From: Planomonospora_B alba
GTDB taxonomy: Bacteria; Actinomycetota; Actinomycetes; Streptosporangiales; Streptosporangiaceae
DNA length: 64,000 nt
Direction: 5' to 3'
NCBI RefSeq assembly: GCF_039534085.1
Contig: NZ_BAAAUT010000042.1
Span: 1-64,000 of the forward strand
Shown here piece by piece: positions 38,199 to 50,462 of the stretch. Made by a program: the position numbers and the translations under genes. Below the pieces are notes generated by a model. It had not been told where the DNA came from and did not search any database. It saw nothing but the letters and a program-made list of their open reading frames with translations. Every line of letters starts with the position of its first letter. The first letter of the stretch is position 1.

Positions 38199-39629
38199 GT
38201 GATCTGGGACGTCGAGGAGTTCACCCGGGCCGCGGAGGCCACCGTCGGGCGGCTGGCCGCCTACGTGGAGGAGAGCCAGTGCGGCCTGCCGCCGGTCATC
38301 CGCCGCAGGCCCCCGCGGGAGCTGGCCGAGCGGCTCGGACTCGCCCGCTGGATCCGCGAGGGCGGGATGACGCCGCAGACCCACGCGGAGTTCCTCGCCG
38401 CCTACCTGGAGGAGGGGACCCGGATGCACCACCCCGCCTCCCTCGGCCACCAGATCGCCTCGCCGGACTTCCCCGCCGCGCTCGCCGACCTCGTGCACGG
38501 CGCGGCCAACAACCCGATGGCGGTCTACGAGATGGGCGCCGCCGCCGCGACCGTCGAGCTGGAGGTCGTGCGCTGGATGCTGGAGAAGACCGGGTACGGC
38601 GCGGCGGGCGGCGGCGTGCTCACCCACGGCGGCTCGCTGGCCAACCTCACCGCGCTGCTCGCCGCGCGGGCGGCCGCCGCGCCGGACGCCTGGGACGGAG
38701 GCGTGCCCGGCGACCTCGCCCTGCTCGCCCCCGCCGCGGCGCACTACTCGCTCGCCCGCGCCGCGGCCGTCCTCGGCCTGGGCGCGCGGGCCGTGGTGCC
38801 GCTGGAGACCGACCCGCTCGGCCGGATCGACGTCGCGGCCCTGCCGGAGGCCCTGGACCGGGTGCGCCGGGCCGGGCGGCGGCCGATGGCCCTGGTGGCG
38901 AACGCCTGCGCGACCGCGACCGGCCTCTACGACGACCTGCGCGCGGTCGGGGAGTTCTGCGCCTCCCACGGCGTCTGGTTCCACGTGGACGGCGCCCACG
39001 GCGCCTCGGCGCTGCTCAGCCCGGAGCACCGGCACCTGCTGGACGGCGTGGAGCTGGCCGACTCGCTGATCTGGGACGCGCACAAGATGCTGCGCACCTC
39101 CAGCCTGGCCGCCGCCGTGCTGACCCGGCGGGCGGCCGACCTGGACGCGGCCTTCCGCCAGGAGGCGAGCTACCTGTTCTACGGCGACCGGGACCCGGAC
39201 GCGCACGAGGACCCCTCCGGCGCCGGGCCGGGTGCCGCCCCGGGCATCGACTCGATCGGCAGGACCGTGGAGTGCAGCAAGGCCGAGCTGGGCCTGAAGA
39301 TCTTCCTGAACCTCGCCTGGCGGGGCGAGCGCGGCCTGGGCGCGTACGTGGCGCGGCAGTACGCCGCCGCCCGCCGGCTGTGGGAGCTGGGCCGCGACCG
39401 GCCGGGCTTCACATTCCCCTACGAGCCGGAGAGCAACATCGTCTGCTTCCGGTACGGCACGGGCGACCAGCCGGCGATCCGCGAGCGGCTGATGACCGAG
39501 GGGACCTTCCACCTGACCTCGGCCGAGATCGGCGGCGTCCGCCACCTGCGCGCCACCGTCATGGCCCCGGCCACCGACGACAAGACGCTGGAGGCCCTGC
39601 TCGACGCGGTCGCCGGGGGCGCGGGCTGA
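38199..39629 (+). CDS. PLP-dependent group II decarboxylase-family protein
   Basis: This fold-type I PLP enzyme has 476 residues. The cofactor lysine is K296 in WDAHKMLRTSS, preceded by WFHVDGAHGASALLS (Asp pairs with the pyridine nitrogen). GGVLTHGGSLANLTALLAAR and the substrate loop match aromatic-amino-acid or 2,4-diaminobutyrate decarboxylases. HHPASLGHQIASPDF near the N-terminus is also typical. The substrate is not predictable. GTG 38199 with an adjacent -10 box implies a leaderless mRNA. Confidence 0.88.
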   Translation: MIWDVEEFTRAAEATVGRLAAYVEESQCGLPPVIRRRPPRELAERLGLARWIREGGMTPQTHAEFLAAYLEEGTRMHHPASLGHQIASPDFPAALADLVHGAANNPMAVYEMGAAAATVELEVVRWMLEKTGYGAAGGGVLTHGGSLANLTALLAARAAAAPDAWDGGVPGDLALLAPAAAHYSLARAAAVLGLGARAVVPLETDPLGRIDVAALPEALDRVRRAGRRPMALVANACATATGLYDDLRAVGEFCASHGVWFHVDGAHGASALLSPEHRHLLDGVELADSLIWDAHKMLRTSSLAAAVLTRRAADLDAAFRQEASYLFYGDRDPDAHEDPSGAGPGAAPGIDSIGRTVECSKAELGLKIFLNLAWRGERGLGAYVARQYAAARRLWELGRDRPGFTFPYEPESNIVCFRYGTGDQPAIRERLMTEGTFHLTSAEIGGVRHLRATVMAPATDDKTLEALLDAVAGGAG

Positions 39630-39636
39630 CCCGTCG

Positions 39637-39663
39637 CCGGGCGCCTTCGGGGATCCCGCCCGG
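39637..39663. terminator. Hairpin between the decarboxylase and acetyltransferase genes
   Basis: CCGGGCG (39637-39643) pairs with CGCCCGG (39657-39663) in a convergent gap of 115 bp. Confidence 0.45.
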
Positions 39664-39744
39664 CACGGACGCCGCGCGGCCCCGGGCAAGGGGCACGGAC
39701 ACCGGGAAGGCCCTGCGGCCCGGCACCGGGACCCGGCCGGTGGG

Positions 39745-40497
39745 TCAGGTCAGCCGGTGCCGCACCCAGACGTTGGGCTCGACGTAGACGGCGTGGTCCT
39801 GGTCAGGGTCGCAGTGGACCGGGACCAGGGCGCCGGGGACCTCCACCGGGCCGGGCGCGTCGAACGGCAGGCCGGTCCACCCCCGCCACTCGGCCAGCGT
39901 GCCGGAGATCGTCATCGACCGGGGCGCGACCTTGACGATCTCACCGCCCGCCCGGACGTGCACCCGCAGCCACGGGTCGGCAGGGAGCCCGTCGGGCCGG
40001 GTGCGCGAGACGTACTCCGCCATCGGAGTGCGCGGCTCCAGGTGCTTGGCGTTGGGCCGCACCGGGGCCAGCAGCTCGGTGAAACCGAGGCGGCCGGCGT
40101 TCTCCCGGAGCGCGGCCAGCATGACCGGGGACAGGCCGGTGCCGAGCAGGTCGGGCCGGACGGCGATCTCCAGCGCGGTGACCGTGTCCGGCTTCTCGCC
40201 GGTCCGCCGGGCGCGCCAGGCCCGCAGGATCGCGGTGTCCCACCCGCCGTCCGGCAGCTCCTCACGACCCCAGGCGAACGGCACGCTGAACCCCTTGGCC
40301 ACCGGCCGCCCCGGTTCGGCGTCGTCCTCGGCCACCAGCACGAACTCCGGGTAGGAGTGTACGCAGACGTCGTAGTAGAGGGCGGCCGCCGGGTCGTGGA
40401 GCATGAACGCGGGCCAGGAGTCGTCCATCGCCCAGAGGGCGTCGGCGAGCTCCGGCCGTTCGGCGAGGGTGCTGATGCGCAGGGTCACCCGGGTCAT
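39745..40497 (-). CDS. GNAT-like acetyltransferase-fold protein
   Basis: A 250-residue protein with an N-terminal GNAT-type fold. The segment TALEIAVRPDLLGTGLSPVMLAALRENAGRLGF is the acetyl-CoA-binding strand and loop with a modified R-x-x-x-G-x-G/S pattern. LLAPVRPNAKHLEPRTPMAEYVSRTRPDGLPADPW follows. The last 70 residues are beta-rich and specific to this actinobacterial group. The substrate is unknown. ATG 40497 directly follows GGGAAGG, which leaves no spacer; a start further in is possible. Confidence 0.75.
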   Translation of the reverse strand: MTRVTLRISTLAERPELADALWAMDDSWPAFMLHDPAAALYYDVCVHSYPEFVLVAEDDAEPGRPVAKGFSVPFAWGREELPDGGWDTAILRAWRARRTGEKPDTVTALEIAVRPDLLGTGLSPVMLAALRENAGRLGFTELLAPVRPNAKHLEPRTPMAEYVSRTRPDGLPADPWLRVHVRAGGEIVKVAPRSMTISGTLAEWRGWTGLPFDAPGPVEVPGALVPVHCDPDQDHAVYVEPNVWVRHRLT

Positions 40498-40654
40498 CCT
40501 TCCCGCTCGGACCTCCGCGTTTCGATCGGTTTTTCCGGCGTCGCCCGGGCCGGCGGGCGGGATCGGCGGCGCCGTCCGGGCGGCGGCTCGCGGCGCACGC
40601 CGCGGACGACCCGCCCGGGACGACCCGCCCGGGAGGGCGCGCGAGCGGACAGGG

Positions 40655-41725
40655 TCAGGACTCGGTCAGGGTGAAGGGGGCGGTCGCCCGGACGGCGCCG
40701 TTGACGACGATCTCCAGGACGCGCGGGCCGGGCGGCTCGGTCCTGGTGGTCACCGGCCGGAACGAGTGGGACTTGGCCACCGTGACCGCCTGCCCCGGAG
40801 CGGAGACCAGCCGCTCGCCGAGGTGGAAGACGCGGCGGGAGCCGTCGCGCCGGACGGCGTACCGGAGCACGAGCGGGCCGGGGGAGTCGGCCGAGACCGT
40901 GACCGTGAAGCGGAGCCGGTCGCCGACCGCCACCCGGTCGGCCTCCAGCGCCAGCGTCTCGACCGCGCCGCCGCCGGGGGCGGCGCCCATCAGCTCCAGC
41001 GCGCCGGGGTGCCCGGCGCGCAGCAGGCCGCGCACCGCGTGGCGCAGCACCCGCTCGACGTGCGAGCCGCCCTCCGCCCGCCAGCGGGCCAGCAGCTCCA
41101 CCGCCGCCTCGGGGTGGTCCTTGGCGATGTCGTTGACGTGGTTGGCCACCGAACGGCGGACGTACTCGGAGGGGTCGTCGCGGAGCCGGTCGAGGATCGG
41201 CAGCGCGGGCCCGGGCTCCATCAGCCACCGAACCCGCGCCCCCCACGGCAGCCGGGGCCGGGAGCCCTCCGAGGCCAGCCGGCGCAGGTGCTCGTCGTCC
41301 GACTCCGCCCAGCCGTGCATGATCTCCATGGCGTCGTCGCGGTGGTGCTCCAGGTAGGGGCGGACCGCGAACTCCCCCGTGGCGTACGGCGTGAGCACGC
41401 CGAGCGTCGCCATGGCCTCGTCCAGGTGGTCGAGACCGCAGGCCGCGACGTACTCGGTGGCGGGCCAGCCGCTCCACATGTCCAGCCGGACGCGGGCGGC
41501 GGCCCGGCGCAGGATCTCCGCGGCGCGGGGGAAGTCCGGCGGCAGCGCGGCGCCGAGCGCCCGCGCGACGTGCCGGACGCGGTCCTTGAGCTCCAGGCCG
41601 TCCAGCCCGTCGAGGGCCTCCGCGGCGAACCGGTCCCGGGGGAACGCGCCCCAGGCCGCGGCCACGCCGCCGGCGAGCGAACCGACGGAGGCGGGGTTGA
41701 TCATCTCTTTGAGGGGCTGCGCCAT
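40655..41725 (-). CDS. DNA alkylation repair-like HEAT-repeat protein (AlkD family)
   Basis: A 356-residue alpha-helical repeat protein resembling AlkD-type DNA glycosylases, which excise bulky or cationic alkylated bases without base flipping. HEAT-like units include LPILDRLRDDPSEYVRRSVANHVNDIAKDHPEAAVELLARW and RVLRHAVRGLLRAGHPGALEL, with WPATEYVAACG and RPYLEHHRDDAMEIMHGWAES earlier. The C-terminal 110 residues form a beta-sandwich (RLRFTVTVSADSPGPLVLRYAVRR) outside the AlkD core. ATG 41725 is preceded by CACCGT 7 nt upstream, possibly leaderless. Confidence 0.82.
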   Translation of the reverse strand: MAQPLKEMINPASVGSLAGGVAAAWGAFPRDRFAAEALDGLDGLELKDRVRHVARALGAALPPDFPRAAEILRRAAARVRLDMWSGWPATEYVAACGLDHLDEAMATLGVLTPYATGEFAVRPYLEHHRDDAMEIMHGWAESDDEHLRRLASEGSRPRLPWGARVRWLMEPGPALPILDRLRDDPSEYVRRSVANHVNDIAKDHPEAAVELLARWRAEGGSHVERVLRHAVRGLLRAGHPGALELMGAAPGGGAVETLALEADRVAVGDRLRFTVTVSADSPGPLVLRYAVRRDGSRRVFHLGERLVSAPGQAVTVAKSHSFRPVTTRTEPPGPRVLEIVVNGAVRATAPFTLTES

Positions 41726-41856
41726 GGCCGGTACGGTGCCACACCCCACCGACGTTTCCGGGGCGGCGGACAGCCGGGCGGGGCCTCGCGCGCCTCCGCC
41801 GGCGATCCGTCCCGGCTGCTGAGATTCCGGTCCTGATCATCGGGTTCCGGGTGGGA

Positions 41857-41862
41857 TAGCGT
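41857..41862 (+). promoter_or_regulatory. -10 element of the DUF885 gene (leaderless type)
   Basis: TAGCGT lies 6 nt before ATG 41869, with no ribosome-binding site. Confidence 0.55.
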
Positions 41863-41868
41863 CGGTTC

Positions 41869-43383
41869 ATGAGCGAACTCGACTCCCGCCTGCGGGCGGT
41901 GTGCGACCTTTCCGTCGCCGGTGTCCGGGAGATGGCCGGCCGGCACGAGTACGACGGGCGGATCCAGGACCTGTCGCCCGAGGGCGTGCGCGCCGGGCTG
42001 GCCGCGCTGGGGCGGGGACCGCTCCCGGACGACCCCTACGACGCCGCCCACCTGGAGATCTTCGAGGAGCACGCCCGGGTCGTGTTCGGGGAGCTGGAGC
42101 TGTACCGGCGCAGCCCGATGGAGCACCTGGAGAACATGGACCTGGCCTGCTACGACCGGGAGTACGCCCCGGAGGCGGAGCGGGCCGCGGCCCGGCGGGC
42201 CCACCTGGCCCGCTGGCCCGAGGCCGTGGACAACGCGGTCGCCGCGCTCGACCGGCTGAGCGCGCCGGTCGCCACCGCGCTGCTCGGCACCGTCCGGGGC
42301 CTGGCCGCCGGGATCCCCGCGGACGCCGATGACACCACGCGGGAGGCGGCGCTGAAGGCGCACGCCCGCCTGGTCGAGCACGTCGAGCGGGCCGCGCGCT
42401 CCGGCGACCCGGACGCCTCCCTCGGCGCCGAGGGGCTGGCCCGGCTGATGGGCGCGGGCGAGGGGCTCCCGGTGGACCTGGGCAGGCTGGCCGAGCGGGC
42501 CGACGCCGAGCGCGACCGGCTCACGGAGCGGCTGGCCGAGGCGTGCGCGCGGCTGGGCCACGCGGGCCGGCCGCCGCTGGACGTCGCGCGCGAGCTGGTC
42601 CGCGACCACCCCGGCATCGACGGGGTGGTCGACGCCGCCCGCGAGGGCACCGAGCGGGCCATCGCCTTCACCCGGGAGAAGGACCTCGTCCCCTACCACG
42701 ACGGCGAGTGCCGGGTGGGGCTCGCGCCCGAGTCGCGCCGCTGGGCGATGGCGATGATGAGCTGGGCCGCGCCCGGCGAGCCCGAGGGCCCGTCATGGTA
42801 CCACATCACCCCGCCCGAGCCCACCTGGCCGGAGCAGGAGATCGAGGAGTGGCTGGAGGTCTTCAGCGCCACCACGCTGCCCGCCATCAACGTGCACGAG
42901 GTCGCCCCCGGGCACTTCTCGCACGGCCGGGCCCTGCGCCACGCGCCGTCGGCGGTGCGCCGGACGCTGATGTCCCTGGCCTTCTGCGAGGGCTGGGCGC
43001 ACTACGCCGAGGAGCTCTGCGTCGAGGAGGGCTTCGCCCCCGACGACCCGCGCTTCGAGATCGGCGTCTGGCTGGAGGCGCTGATCCGGGTGACCCGGCT
43101 GGCCTGCGCGATCGGCGTGCACACCGGGGCGATGACGGTCGAGGAGGGCGCGCGCCGCTTCGAGGGCGACACCCACCTCGCCGGTCCGGCCGCGCTCTCG
43201 GAGGCCCGGCGGGCCACCTTCGACCCGACTTACGGCCGCTACACCTGGGGCAAGCTGGAGATCCTGGACCTGCGCGAGCGGGCCAGGACCGAGTGGGGCG
43301 CGGGCTTCACGCTCAAGCGCTTCCACACCGCCATGCTCGACCTCGGCTCCCCGCCGCTGGGCCTGCTCGGCCACGCGCTCTGA
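41869..43383 (+). CDS. DUF885 family protein, putative zinc metallopeptidase-like
   Basis: A 504-residue cytoplasmic protein without a signal peptide. The C-terminal half carries the DUF885 motif NVHEVAPGHFSHGRAL (His343, Glu344, His349), similar to an HExxx(G)H metal site, then FCEGWAHYAEELCVEEGF with a possible third ligand. The N-terminal half is helical. Related proteins are described as carboxypeptidase-like, but no substrate is known for this group. It stands alone between divergent and convergent neighbours. Confidence 0.87.
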   Translation: MSELDSRLRAVCDLSVAGVREMAGRHEYDGRIQDLSPEGVRAGLAALGRGPLPDDPYDAAHLEIFEEHARVVFGELELYRRSPMEHLENMDLACYDREYAPEAERAAARRAHLARWPEAVDNAVAALDRLSAPVATALLGTVRGLAAGIPADADDTTREAALKAHARLVEHVERAARSGDPDASLGAEGLARLMGAGEGLPVDLGRLAERADAERDRLTERLAEACARLGHAGRPPLDVARELVRDHPGIDGVVDAAREGTERAIAFTREKDLVPYHDGECRVGLAPESRRWAMAMMSWAAPGEPEGPSWYHITPPEPTWPEQEIEEWLEVFSATTLPAINVHEVAPGHFSHGRALRHAPSAVRRTLMSLAFCEGWAHYAEELCVEEGFAPDDPRFEIGVWLEALIRVTRLACAIGVHTGAMTVEEGARRFEGDTHLAGPAALSEARRATFDPTYGRYTWGKLEILDLRERARTEWGAGFTLKRFHTAMLDLGSPPLGLLGHAL

Positions 43384-43472
43384 CCTCCCGGGCCGGCGCG
43401 GGCCCCGGGGGCCGCGCGCCCGCTCCGCGCCGGAGGGCTCTCCCTCCGCTCCCGGCACCCGGGCGGCGGGGT

Positions 43473-43493
43473 CCCGCCCGGCGTCCGGGCGGG
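43473..43493. terminator. Bidirectional terminator, DUF885 / histidine kinase
   Basis: CCCGCCCGG (43473-43481) pairs with CCGGGCGGG (43485-43493) over a 3-nt loop, and the stem extends through a wobble and a mismatch to GGG/CCC. Confidence 0.7.
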
Positions 43494-43507
43494 GGCCCTG
43501 CCGCGGC

Positions 43508-47242
<3,735 letters not shown>

Positions 47243-47291
47243 GCCCTCATCGGCAGGGGCCCGCCGGCCTTTAGAGACCCCGGCGACGTGG

Positions 47292-47328
47292 GCATACTCT
47301 TACCCTTATATCCCCGCTTATACCCGTT
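47292..47328 (-). repeat. Short AT-rich repeats upstream of the histidine kinase
   Basis: On the minus strand GGGTATAAG, GGGATATAAG and GGGTAAGAG follow one another at about 10-14 nt. They probably include the kinase -10 box. Iterated regulator sites are possible. A TTTTTT run at 47335-47340 has no adjacent hairpin. Confidence 0.4.
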
Positions 47329-47382
47329 TCGCCGTTTTTTACGTGACCGTCGGGTGTGGACCCCCGCGGCCCCGCGGCACCG

Positions 47383-47422
47383 GCCGCCTGCGGTGATCAC
47401 CGGAGCGGGCACCGCAGGCGGC
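47383..47422. promoter_or_regulatory. Hairpin/dyad upstream of guaA
   Basis: GCCGCCTGCGGTG (47383-47395) and CACCGCAGGCGGC (47410-47422) are perfect 13-bp arms around 14 nt. It lies upstream of the guaA -10 and its right arm reaches the expected -35 position, so it is either an operator or a barrier between divergent transcripts. Confidence 0.5.
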
Positions 47423-47440
47423 GAGGCCGGACGGCGCCGA

Positions 47441-47446
47441 TAGACT
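47441..47446 (+). promoter_or_regulatory. guaA -10 element
   Basis: TAGACT lies 34 nt before GTG 47481. The leader carries GGGGG at 47471-47475 as the ribosome-binding site, so this gene, unlike several neighbours, has a leader. Confidence 0.55.
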
Positions 47447-47480
47447 GGGCGCACCGCTGTGGTTTCCTTTGGGGGTCTTG

Positions 47481-49031
47481 GTGTCAGAGTTCGACACGGT
47501 CCTGGTCGTCGACTTCGGCGCGCAGTACGCGCAGCTGATCGCGCGACGGGTGCGTGAGTGCCACGTCTACTCCGAGATCGTCCCCTCGACGATGCCGGTG
47601 GAGGAGATGATGGCCAAGAAGCCCAAGGCCATCATCCTGTCCGGCGGTCCCTCCTCGGTCTACGCCGAAGGCGCCCCCGCCGTCCCGCACGGCCTGTTCG
47701 ACACCGGCGTGCCGACCTTCGGCATCTGCTACGGATTCCAGGCCATGGCCCAGGCCCTCGGCGGCACGGTGGCCCGGACCGGCGTCGCCGAGTACGGCGG
47801 AACCCCGCTGGAGGTGACCCGGGAGGGCGTGCTCTTCGCGGGCCTGCCGGCCCGGCAGTCGGTCTGGATGTCCCACGGCGACAGCGTCGCCGCCGCCCCC
47901 GACGGCTTCGACGTCACCGCCTCCACCCCCGAGACCCCCGTCGCCGCCTTCGAGCACCCCGCCCGCGGCCTGTACGGCGTGCAGTTCCACCCCGAGGTGC
48001 TCCACTCCGAGCACGGCCAGGCCGTCCTCAAGCACTTCCTCGACGCCGCGGGCTGCCGCCCCTCCTGGACGATGCTCAACATCGTCGAGGACGCCGTGGA
48101 GGCGGTCCGCGCCCAGATCGGCCCCGAGGGCCGCGCGATCTGCGGCCTGTCCGGCGGGGTGGACTCCGCGGTCGCCGCCGCGATCGTGCAGCGCGCCATC
48201 GGCGACCGCCTGACCTGCGTCTTCGTCGACCACGGCCTGCTGCGCAAGGGCGAGGCCGAGCAGGTCGAGCGCGACTTCGTCGCCGCCACCGGCGTCAGGC
48301 TCCGCGTCGTCGACGCCGCCGAGCGCTTCCTCAAGGCGCTCGACGGGGTCACCGACCCCGAGGAGAAGCGCAAGATCATCGGCCGGGAGTTCATCCGGGT
48401 CTTCGAGGACGAGCAGCGCGCCATCCTCGCCGACGGCCCCGTCGACTTCCTGGTGCAGGGCACCCTCTACCCGGACGTGGTCGAGTCCGGCGGCGGCACC
48501 GGCACCGCCAACATCAAGTCCCACCACAACGTCGGCGGCCTCCCCGACGACCTGCGGTTCCAGCTGGTCGAGCCGCTCCGCGCGCTCTTCAAGGACGAGG
48601 TCCGCCGGGCGGGCGAGGAGCTCGGCCTGCCCGCCGCCATGGTCTGGCGCCAGCCGTTCCCCGGCCCGGGGCTCGGCATCCGCATCGTCGGCGCGGTCAC
48701 CCGCGAGCGCCTGGAGATCCTGCGCGAGGCCGACGCCATCGCCCGCGAGGAGCTCACCCGCGCCGGGCTCGACCGGGAGATCTGGCAGTGCCCGGTCGTG
48801 CTGCTGGCCGACGTGCGCTCGGTGGGCGTGCAGGGTGACGGCCGCACCTACGGGCACCCGGTCGTGCTCCGCCCGGTCTCCAGCGAGGACGCGATGACCG
48901 CCGACTGGTCGCGCGTGCCGTACGACGTGCTGGCCCGCATCTCCACCCGGATCACCAACGAGGTCCGCGAGGTCAACCGCGTGGTGCTGGACGTGACGAG
49001 CAAGCCGCCGGGCACCATCGAGTGGGAGTAG
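47481..49031 (+). CDS. guaA: GMP synthase (glutamine-hydrolysing)
   Basis: GuaA aminates XMP to GMP. The 516-residue protein has an N-terminal class I glutamine amidotransferase with nucleophile Cys83 in FGICYGFQAMAQ and the His-x-Glu pair in VQFHPEVLHSE. An ATP pyrophosphatase domain carries the PP-loop GLSGGVDSAVAAA. The C-terminal dimerisation domain ends TSKPPGTIEWE. GTG 47481 fits the family start (SEFDTVLVVDFGAQYAQLI) and has GGGGG upstream. It follows guaB and guaB3 in the same purine pathway at a distance. Confidence 0.97.
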   Translation: MSEFDTVLVVDFGAQYAQLIARRVRECHVYSEIVPSTMPVEEMMAKKPKAIILSGGPSSVYAEGAPAVPHGLFDTGVPTFGICYGFQAMAQALGGTVARTGVAEYGGTPLEVTREGVLFAGLPARQSVWMSHGDSVAAAPDGFDVTASTPETPVAAFEHPARGLYGVQFHPEVLHSEHGQAVLKHFLDAAGCRPSWTMLNIVEDAVEAVRAQIGPEGRAICGLSGGVDSAVAAAIVQRAIGDRLTCVFVDHGLLRKGEAEQVERDFVAATGVRLRVVDAAERFLKALDGVTDPEEKRKIIGREFIRVFEDEQRAILADGPVDFLVQGTLYPDVVESGGGTGTANIKSHHNVGGLPDDLRFQLVEPLRALFKDEVRRAGEELGLPAAMVWRQPFPGPGLGIRIVGAVTRERLEILREADAIAREELTRAGLDREIWQCPVVLLADVRSVGVQGDGRTYGHPVVLRPVSSEDAMTADWSRVPYDVLARISTRITNEVREVNRVVLDVTSKPPGTIEWE

Positions 49032-49038
49032 GCGCAGG

Positions 49039-49073
49039 CGACGGCTCCGGGGTGGTCCTCCCCGGGGCCGTCG
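49039..49073 (+). terminator. guaA terminator
   Basis: CGACGGCTCCGGGG (49039-49052) pairs with CCCCGGGGCCGTCG (49060-49073), a 14-bp stem with one wobble and a 7-nt loop, 7 nt after the stop. Confidence 0.85.
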
Positions 49074-49139
49074 GCGCGTGCGGACGGTCACCTCTCATCA
49101 AATAGGGGGATACCTCCCGTTAACACGGCCTCCGCCCGG

Positions 49140-49145
49140 TAAGTT
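49140..49145 (+). promoter_or_regulatory. -10 element of the acyltransferase gene (leaderless type)
   Basis: TAAGTT lies 7 nt before GTG 49153. Confidence 0.5.
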
Positions 49146-49152
49146 GGGGCGG

Positions 49153-50394
49153 GTGTCGACGACCCTCGCCAGCACCCGGCCCGCCCGCTCCGGGGCCTCC
49201 ACCCGGCTGGCCTGGCTGGACGCGCTGCGCGGGATCGGCGCGACGGCGGTGCTGCTGGAGCACGCGCTGCCCTGGTTCCTGCCGGGACTGCGGCCCCACT
49301 GGTTCAACCTCGGGATGTACGGCGTCCTGGTGTTCTTCCTGGTCAGCGGGTACATCATCCCCGCCTCGCTGGAGGGGCGCGGGGACGTGCGGGCCTTCTG
49401 GATCAGCCGCGTCTTCCGGCTGTACCCGATCTACCTGCTGGTCGCGGCCGGCGTCCTGGTGATGGCCCTGTGGCTGCCGGTCCGGCGGGAGGTGCCGCGC
49501 GACCCCGCCTCGGTCTCCGCGCACCTGACGATGCTGCTGGACGTCGTCCACCTGGGCGGCCTGGCCGACACCATGTGGACGCTCTCCTACGAGATGGTCT
49601 TCTACCTGCTGGTCACCGCGCTGTTCACGGCCGGGCTGCACCTGCGGAGCGGGGCGTTCGCGGTCGGCTCCGGCGCCCTCGCCGTCGGGACCGGGCTGGT
49701 GCTCACCGGGCCGCTGCTGACCGGCTTGTGGCCCGCCCACGTCTCGGGCGCGCTGTTCGCCGCCGGCATGGCCTGCCTGCTGACCGGGCGGCTGCGCCGG
49801 ACGGCCGCCTACGCGCTCGGCGCGATGGCCGCCGTGCTGCTGCTGTTCGGCAGCTTCGTGCCGTGGTTCGGGGCGGCGATCCTCGCGGTGATGTTCGCCG
49901 GGACCGCGATCCGCCGCTGGGAGCAGGGCACCGGCACCCTCTGGCCGGTGGCCGCCACCGCCGTGCTGGTCGCCCTCGCCCCGATCTGGGCGCCCCAGGC
50001 GGGCTGGTGGTGGGTCCAGCGGGACGTGTGGATCACCACGATGGCCCTGGCCGGTGCGACGTTCGCGGCCGCGATGGCCCTGCGCGGGCGCCGCTTCCCC
50101 CGCTTCCTGGTCTGGCTCGGCCTGATCAGCTACTCGGTCTACCTGCTGCACCACCCGCTGCTGCGGGCCGTGCACGCGGCGGTGGGGGACGCGGCCCCGC
50201 TGCCGGCGGCGGCGCGGGCGGCGCTGCTGGCGGCGTTCACGGCGGGGACGCTGGGCCTGAGCTGGCTCACCTACCGCTACGTCGAGCTGCCGATGCAGAA
50301 CCTCGGCCGGCGGGTCGCCCGCGGGGCGCACCGGCCGGAGCGGCGGAGACGGGCATCCGGAGCACAGGCGAGGCCGGACGCCGAGGCCGCCTGA
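49153..50394 (+). CDS. Acyltransferase family 3 integral membrane protein
   Basis: A 413-residue multispanning protein with about ten hydrophobic helices, of the OafA/NolL type that O-acylates sugars or lipids at the membrane. The catalytic-type His is in VLLEHALPWF near the N-terminus, followed by FFLVSGYIIPASLEGR and RVFRLYPIYLL; SYSVYLLHHPLL is the conserved late helix. The C-terminus is Arg-rich and cytosolic. GTG 49153 was chosen because conserved sequence starts soon after (RLAWLDALRGIGATAVL). The acceptor is unknown; the glycan locus 1 kb away makes a surface polysaccharide plausible. Confidence 0.85.
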   Translation: MSTTLASTRPARSGASTRLAWLDALRGIGATAVLLEHALPWFLPGLRPHWFNLGMYGVLVFFLVSGYIIPASLEGRGDVRAFWISRVFRLYPIYLLVAAGVLVMALWLPVRREVPRDPASVSAHLTMLLDVVHLGGLADTMWTLSYEMVFYLLVTALFTAGLHLRSGAFAVGSGALAVGTGLVLTGPLLTGLWPAHVSGALFAAGMACLLTGRLRRTAAYALGAMAAVLLLFGSFVPWFGAAILAVMFAGTAIRRWEQGTGTLWPVAATAVLVALAPIWAPQAGWWWVQRDVWITTMALAGATFAAAMALRGRRFPRFLVWLGLISYSVYLLHHPLLRAVHAAVGDAAPLPAAARAALLAAFTAGTLGLSWLTYRYVELPMQNLGRRVARGAHRPERRRRASGAQARPDAEAA

Positions 50395-50411
50395 GGACAC
50401 CTCCAGGACAC

Positions 50412-50446
50412 CGGCGGCCCGGCACCCCGCGGGGCCCGGGCCGCCG
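50412..50446. terminator. Bidirectional terminator, acyltransferase / deacetylase
   Basis: CGGCGGCCCGG (50412-50422) pairs perfectly with CCGGGCCGCCG (50436-50446) over a 13-nt loop between convergent genes. Confidence 0.75.
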
Positions 50447-50462
50447 ATGACGGGCGGCGTCC

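Noticed and set aside
47335..47340. TTTTTT run as a rho-independent terminator
   Set aside because: No hairpin directly upstream on the plus strand, and the flanking genes are divergent.
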